Part shown: positions 6,129 to 9,586 of the stretch, piece by piece | Numbering within the stretch: the first letter of the stretch is position 1 | How the letters are laid out: the number at the start of each line of letters is the position of its first letter | From: Acidimicrobiales bacterium | GTDB taxonomy: Bacteria; Actinomycetota; Acidimicrobiia; Acidimicrobiales; Acidimicrobilacustridaceae | Reading direction: 5' to 3' | Length of the DNA stretch: 9,586 bases | Assembly: GCA_023261915.1 (NCBI GenBank) | Contig: JALRFT010000294.1 | Location: 1 to 9,586, forward strand | Made by a program: the position numbers and the translations under genes | Notes under the pieces: model-generated | What the model was told of the DNA's origin: nothing | Database searches by the model: none | What the model saw: only the letters and a program-made list of their open reading frames with translations

Positions 6129-6929
6129 ATGGCCAACTCAGCGGAAGGATTTCCGGCCACTCAGAGTGGTTCGCTGGTCGACGGGGTGTTCGACGCTCTT
6201 CTCGAGGAGATCATCTCGGGGGCGGCACCCGTCGGATCCAGGTTGGCAGCCGAGCGGGTTCTCACTGAGCGTTTCGGGGTGAATCGGCAAGTGGTGCGCG
6301 AAGCCCTCCAGCGTCTCGAGCAGATCGGACTCGTGAGTCCCGGCCAAGGATCCGGTACCACCGTCCTCGACTGGTATCACTCGGGCACGTTTGAACTACT
6401 CGGCTATCTGTTGAAACGGTCGGCGGAACGTGAGGAGCCGAACCTCGACCTAGCCCGGTCCATGCTTGAGCTGCGTCTTGAATACTCCGTGTCGGTAGCA
6501 CGCCTGTGCTGTCTGCACGCACCCCCCGAAACGTTCGACGCCATCGAGGCGATCATTCGGCACATGACCCCGCGCACCGATCCCGTCGAGCGCACTCGCC
6601 GGGGGTGGGAGATCTGGTCACTCATGGTCGACGGTACGGGCAACATTGCCTACCGACTGATGTTCAACAGCGGCTGGACCGATGCGTCGACGACGGTGGC
6701 GGTCATGAAGCAGTACTCAGCCATCGGCCCGGCCGACAACATCGCGCTCTTCAACATGCTCTCTGCCCTGCGGAACCGCGATGTCGAAGCCGTGGAGATG
6801 GCCGTGCGATGGATGTTCCGCATCGAATCCTCCCTGCCCGAGGGCGAGACTGGTCCCGGTGGGTTACCGGCTCGCAGCGTCATCCCATCAGGCAACGGGG
6901 ATGCGACCAGCTCGGTGGAGTCGGCCTGA
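6129..6929 (+). CDS. GntR-family transcriptional regulator, FadR-like
   Basis: 266 residues. The N-terminal winged helix-turn-helix spans about 15-80, with LAAERVLTERFGVNRQVVRE at 39-58. Set against E. coli FadR from memory, its DNA-contacting R35, R45 and R49 correspond to R43, R53 and R57 here. The all-helical C-terminal domain (about 90-235) resembles FadR itself rather than the metal-binding FCD type: IWSLMVDGTGN at 162-172 lacks the FCD metal-ligand His, and the layout matches FadR's NIFRGLAFASGN block. The FadR acyl-CoA contacts G216, S219 and W223 appear to be M229, I232 and L236, so the ligand is probably not a long-chain acyl-CoA. The last 25 residues are Gly/Pro/Ser-rich and probably disordered. 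It is likely autoregulated through the palindrome at 5964-5980, and is first in a row of co-oriented genes (transporter-like, gamma-glutamyl ligase, alcohol dehydrogenase), which it probably controls. The ligand alignment is by eye. Confidence 0.88.
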   Translation: MANSAEGFPATQSGSLVDGVFDALLEEIISGAAPVGSRLAAERVLTERFGVNRQVVREALQRLEQIGLVSPGQGSGTTVLDWYHSGTFELLGYLLKRSAEREEPNLDLARSMLELRLEYSVSVARLCCLHAPPETFDAIEAIIRHMTPRTDPVERTRRGWEIWSLMVDGTGNIAYRLMFNSGWTDASTTVAVMKQYSAIGPADNIALFNMLSALRNRDVEAVEMAVRWMFRIESSLPEGETGPGGLPARSVIPSGNGDATSSVESA

Positions 6930-6956
6930 GCCTCGGGCTCTCTGACTGCGCACCGT

Positions 6957-6962
6957 TAGCCT
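6957..6962 (+). promoter_or_regulatory. Putative -10 box TAGCCT upstream of the SWEET-like gene
   Basis: TAGCCT is followed by 9 bases and then ATG at 6972 (6 bases to an in-frame TTG at 6969). No Shine-Dalgarno is present in the 42-bp gap after the regulator. The nine-base string TAGCCTGAC is identical to the one before permease B. It is a candidate promoter for a leaderless or near-leaderless transcript of the transporter-ligase-dehydrogenase genes. No clear -35 was found. Confidence 0.4.
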
Positions 6963-6971
6963 GACCCTTTG

Positions 6972-7598
6972 ATGGACGTCGTGACCTGGCTCGGATGGTT
7001 GGCTGTTGTGCTCACCTTCGCCCGGCTCGGCTCCCAGCCCTGGCACAACCTGCGTTCCCGTCGCGTCGAAGGCGTCTCGGCCACCGCTCTTGTCAACAAC
7101 CTCGTCGCCGATCTCGGATGGCTGTGGTTCGGTGTGGCCTCCGATCTTCCCCCCGTCTGGGTGGTCGCCTCCATCACCTTGCCTGTCGACCTGCTGTCGA
7201 TCTGGGTGGCGAGATCGAACCTGACGCGGGCCTCGGTCGCATCGGGTGCAGCGTGGGCCGTCGGACTCGCCGGAGCGTGGCTGCTCGGGGGCCAAGGTGG
7301 GCTTGGGGCCGTGCTGGTGTTCAGCGTGGCCGTGGTCCTGGCTCCTCAGGTCCGGGCCGTGCTGCGCCTCCACCAACTTCGGGGTCTGTCGCTCGTCACG
7401 GTGGGGCTCGCCATCGCCGACGCCTTGGCGTGGGGGACCTACGGTGCGCTCACGGGCGACACCACCCTCGTCGTCTACGGCGTCGTTCTCCTGTCGGGCA
7501 CCTCGGTGATCGGGTGGCGGGTCATGGCCACCCGGACTCACCGGGCCCGCACCAAAGGGGCGTCAGACCGGGCTGCTGCGTACACTTCCCGGTCGTGA
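6972..7598 (+). CDS. Seven-helix PQ-loop/SWEET-like membrane protein
   Basis: 208 residues, almost entirely membrane-embedded. Hydrophobic segments lie at about 5-22, 36-57, 62-82, 88-107, 110-130, 139-161 and 164-185, giving seven helices arranged 3+1+3. Helices 1-3 and 5-7 are related repeats: QPWHNLRSRRVEGVSATAL (22-40) with DLGWLWFG (47-54) matches PQVRAVLRLHQLRGLSLV (125-142) with DALAWGTYG (150-158). The second repeat has the classical PQ, the first has QP-W. This is the pattern of SemiSWEET/PQ-loop transporters, which move small solutes such as sugars or amino acids, but duplicated in one chain around a linker helix. The cytoplasmic tail is basic. Start: the ATG at 6972 is preferred; a TTG one codon earlier is possible. 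Its stop overlaps the GTG of the ligase gene (GTGA), implying translational coupling and a shared job, perhaps uptake of the ligase substrate. The transported compound is unknown. Confidence 0.82.
   Translation: MDVVTWLGWLAVVLTFARLGSQPWHNLRSRRVEGVSATALVNNLVADLGWLWFGVASDLPPVWVVASITLPVDLLSIWVARSNLTRASVASGAAWAVGLAGAWLLGGQGGLGAVLVFSVAVVLAPQVRAVLRLHQLRGLSLVTVGLAIADALAWGTYGALTGDTTLVVYGVVLLSGTSVIGWRVMATRTHRARTKGASDRAAAYTSRS
7581..7586 (+). promoter_or_regulatory. Possible -10 box TACACT before the ligase gene
   Basis: TACACT fits TANNNT and ends 8 bases before the GTG at 7595. It lies inside the coding sequence of the SWEET-like gene. Because the two genes overlap by 4 bp, translational coupling explains expression of the ligase without an internal promoter, so this is only a candidate. 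No -35 is evident. Confidence 0.22.
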
Positions 7599-8980
7599 CC
7601 ACCGCTGCTTCGCCATCACCGGGCCGCAACGCCCAGGCCGTCATCGACGCTCTCAGCGCCGATTCTTCCGACTACGTCAAGGTCGCCATCGTCGATATCG
7701 ACGGTGTCCTGCGGGGCAAGTATCTCGAGAAGTCAAAGTTCCTGTCGTCAGTTGACGGCGGGTTCGGTTTCTGTGACGTCGTGTTCGGCTGGGACTCGAG
7801 CGACGAGTGCTACGACAACGTCACCTACACCGGATGGCAGAGTGGCTACCCCGACGGCACAGTCCGCATCGACCTCAACTCCCACCGCCGCATCCCGTGG
7901 GAGCACGATCGCCACTTCTTCCTCGGTGACTATGTCGGTTCCTCGCCGGAGGTCACTGTCTGTCCCCGCCGTCTCCTCGGCTCACTCACCGAACGTGCCG
8001 CCTCCCTCGGCTACGCCGCCCGGTTCGGCCTCGAGTTCGAGTGGTTCAATTTCGCCGAGACCCCGCATTCGGCGAACGACAAGGACTTCCGTCACCTCCA
8101 GCCACTCAGTCCTGGAATGTTCGGCTACTCGGTGCTGCGCCAGACCCACGCCCAACCGTTCTTCGACGCCCTCCTCGTCGAACTGAAGCAGTTCGGCGTC
8201 CCGCTCGAAGGCCTCCACACCGAGACGGGCCCCGGTGTGTTCGAAGCCGCCATCATGTACTCCGATGCCCTCGCCGCCGCCGACCGCGGCGTGCTGTTCA
8301 AGTCCGCAGTGAAAGAGATCGGTCACCGCTTCGGCATCCTTCCTACGTTCATGGCCCGTTGGGACACGTCGCTGCCGGGGTGTTCAGGCCACGCCCACCA
8401 GAGCCTGTGGGATGTCGACGGCGAACGGAACCTGTTCCACGACGCCGCCGGTGAGCACGGTATGAGTGACGTGATGGCGTCGTGGGTGGCGGGCATCCTG
8501 ACCCTGCTGCCCGAGCTCCTCGTGCTGTTCGCCCCCACGGTGAACTCCTACAAGCGGCTCGTCGACGGCTTCTGGGCGCCGACCCGACCCACGTGGGGCG
8601 TCGACAACCGCACGGTGGCCGCCCGGATCATTGCTGGTTCGGCGTCGTCCACCCGCCTCGAGTTGCGGGTGCCCGGTGCCGACATCAACCCGCACCTCGC
8701 TGTGGCTGGCTGTCTGGCGGCGGGCTTGTGGGGTGTTGAGCGTCAACTGCCCCTCGATCGGCCGGCCACCGTGGGCAGCGGCTACGCCGACGAGTCGGTG
8801 GAGCGGTTGCCGCGCAACCTGATGGATGCCACCCGTCGGTTCGCCGAGTCCGCCGTGGTGCGGGAGCTGTTGGGTGACGCCTTCGTCGATCACTACGCCG
8901 CCACCCGCGAGTGGGAGTGGCGTCAGTTCCAAGACGCCGTGACCGACTGGGAACTGCGCCGCTACTTCGAGATCATCTGA
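7595..8980 (+). CDS. Glutamine synthetase-family gamma-glutamyl ligase (not a housekeeping GlnA)
   Basis: 461 residues. ATP-dependent ligase of the glutamine synthetase superfamily, which activates glutamate as gamma-glutamyl phosphate and joins it to ammonia or an amine. The N-terminal beta-grasp region carries DIDGVLRGKY at 34-43, the signature of GS-like amine ligases (PuuA-type), in place of the housekeeping latch. Catalytic residues by family pattern: E147 and E149 (GLEFEWF), E210 and E217 (HTETGPGVFEAAI), H266 (GCSGHAHQSLW), R321 (NSYKRL), R339 (WGVDNRT), E356 and R358 (RLELRVPGADINPHL). All are present, so the enzyme should be active. The FGFCDVVFGWD block at 57-67 marks a subgroup distinct from PuuA as I recall it. 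Start: GTG at 7595, inside the stop of the SWEET-like gene; the frame stays open far upstream, but that part overlaps the real membrane-protein gene. An iron alcohol dehydrogenase follows after 15 bp, suggesting an amino-alcohol substrate such as ethanolamine. Substrate is inferred. Confidence 0.9.
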   Translation: MTTAASPSPGRNAQAVIDALSADSSDYVKVAIVDIDGVLRGKYLEKSKFLSSVDGGFGFCDVVFGWDSSDECYDNVTYTGWQSGYPDGTVRIDLNSHRRIPWEHDRHFFLGDYVGSSPEVTVCPRRLLGSLTERAASLGYAARFGLEFEWFNFAETPHSANDKDFRHLQPLSPGMFGYSVLRQTHAQPFFDALLVELKQFGVPLEGLHTETGPGVFEAAIMYSDALAAADRGVLFKSAVKEIGHRFGILPTFMARWDTSLPGCSGHAHQSLWDVDGERNLFHDAAGEHGMSDVMASWVAGILTLLPELLVLFAPTVNSYKRLVDGFWAPTRPTWGVDNRTVAARIIAGSASSTRLELRVPGADINPHLAVAGCLAAGLWGVERQLPLDRPATVGSGYADESVERLPRNLMDATRRFAESAVVRELLGDAFVDHYAATREWEWRQFQDAVTDWELRRYFEII

Positions 8981-8995
8981 CCCCATCGGAGTGCT

Positions 8996-9586
8996 GTGAC
9001 CCTCCCCCCGCTCACCACGTTCTCGTTTCCCACCACCATCCGTTTCGGTGCCGGGTCGCGCCGACTGCTCGTCGACGAACTCGCCGCCCTCGGCGCCCGG
9101 CGGCCACTGTTCGTGACCGACCAAGGCGTGAGCGGTCTCGGGTTCTTCACCGATCTCGTGACGTTGGCTGACACGGCTGGTTATGGGTGTGCTGTGTTCG
9201 ACGGGGTGTGGGGCAACCCGGTGGTGTCTCAGGTTCTCGCCGGGGTCGAGGCCTACGCCGTCCATGACGCCGATGTGGTGGTCGCTGTCGGGGGTGGGGC
9301 TGCGGTCGACGTGGCCAAGGCGGTGGCCCTCATGGCCACCCACGACGGTCAGTTGTTTGATTACGAGGATGAGGTGCCCGGCGCCCGAGCGGTGACCGAC
9401 GCTGTTGCACCCATCGTTGCCGTGCCCACCACGGCGGGAACCGGGAGCGAGGTGGGGCGCTCGGCGGTGATCGGTGACGACGACACCCGCATCAAGCGCA
9501 TCGTGTTCGGCCCGCCCCTGCTGCCCCGGGTGGTGCTCGCCGACGCCGAGGTGACCGTCGGATTGCCAGCCGCCATCACTGCCGCC
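8996..9586 (+). CDS. Group III iron-containing alcohol dehydrogenase, N-terminal part (runs off right edge)
   Basis: 197 codons from the GTG at 8996 to the window edge, about half of the usual 380-residue family length. Seen: the nucleotide-binding motif GGGAAVDVAKA at 99-109, PTTAGTGSEV at 144-153, a TD pair at 41-42 where FucO-type enzymes select NAD, and the ADAEVTVGLP approach at 182-191. The metal-binding Asp/His block (GMDALTH in relatives) would fall just past the edge, so metal binding cannot be checked here. The family oxidises or reduces alcohols and aldehydes with NAD(P), usually with Fe2+. A GGAG lies 4 bases before the GTG, a slightly short spacing; the GTG at 8991 is followed by an immediate in-frame stop. 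It starts 15 bp after the ligase stop, so the two are co-transcribed and probably act in sequence. A maleylacetate-reductase role is less likely given this neighbour. Confidence 0.9.
   Translation, partial: MTLPPLTTFSFPTTIRFGAGSRRLLVDELAALGARRPLFVTDQGVSGLGFFTDLVTLADTAGYGCAVFDGVWGNPVVSQVLAGVEAYAVHDADVVVAVGGGAAVDVAKAVALMATHDGQLFDYEDEVPGARAVTDAVAPIVAVPTTAGTGSEVGRSAVIGDDDTRIKRIVFGPPLLPRVVLADAEVTVGLPAAITAA

Noticed and set aside
5750..6160. 136-residue minus-strand frame across the gap upstream of the FadR-like gene
   Set aside because: It overlaps the start region of both neighbouring genes, has no ribosome binding site, encodes no recognisable motif, and covers the operator and AT-richer patch.
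6995..7594. A 661-residue form of the glutamine synthetase-like protein starting inside the SWEET-like gene
   Set aside because: The added 200 residues are an Arg/Gly-rich shadow frame of a real membrane-protein gene, and the 461-residue form from the GTG at 7595 already has full family length.
8384..9343. 319-residue minus-strand frame opposite the ligase and dehydrogenase
   Set aside because: Antisense to two strongly supported enzymes; the translation is rich in His, Gly, Glu and Arg without any motif.
1..9586. CRISPR arrays, tRNA or rRNA genes, insertion sequences, attachment sites, phage or defence genes
   Set aside because: No direct-repeat arrays, tRNA-like cloverleaf segments, transposase motifs or terminal inverted repeats were seen, and every sizeable gene has an ordinary metabolic, transport or regulatory identity.

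Overview
The window is about 9.6 kb of high-GC DNA, almost fully coding, with GTG as well as ATG starts, short intergenic gaps and several start codons that sit just after a TANNNT-type -10 box. The protein repertoire (two-FtsX-domain ABC permeases with a MacB-type ATPase, Methyltransf_3 O-methyltransferase, FadR-like GntR regulator, glutamine-synthetase-like ligase, group III iron alcohol dehydrogenase) suggests an actinobacterium, possibly of the Acidimicrobiia type. This taxonomic call is inference from composition and gene style, not from a marker gene. No rRNA, tRNA, CRISPR array or insertion sequence was seen.

Left part (1-4687, minus strand). Read in the direction of transcription, this is an ABC ATPase (4687-3914), a full-length FtsX-type permease (3879-1306), a thymidylate kinase (1268-630) and a second FtsX-type permease, a close paralogue of the first, that starts at 581 and runs off the left edge. 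The kinase is therefore sandwiched between two duplicated permeases. The exporter substrate cannot be told from the sequence.

Middle (4688-6128). A 116-bp divergent promoter region with a long-spaced inverted repeat separates the ABC operon from a rightward class I SAM-dependent O-methyltransferase (4804-5502). This converges on a tiny leftward gene (5760-5530) encoding a ribbon-helix-helix-like protein with an arginine tail. A 368-bp region without a gene follows (5761-6128). It holds an AT-richer patch containing a palindrome, TGGTCAGACCA, that matches the core operator of FadR-type GntR regulators.

Right part (6129-9586, plus strand). A FadR-like regulator (6129-6929), a 7-helix PQ-loop/SWEET-like membrane protein (6972-7598), a glutamine-synthetase-family gamma-glutamyl ligase (7595-8980, overlapping the previous stop by 4 bp) and a group III Fe-dependent alcohol dehydrogenase (8996 to the right edge) all point the same way and are tightly packed. 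The most economical reading is a regulated catabolic unit that takes up an amine or amino alcohol, glutamylates its amino group and oxidises its alcohol. The ligase-dehydrogenase pair recalls the gamma-glutamylation route described for ethanolamine in Streptomyces (GlnA4). The substrate, the role of the SWEET-like protein and the regulator's ligand are hypotheses.
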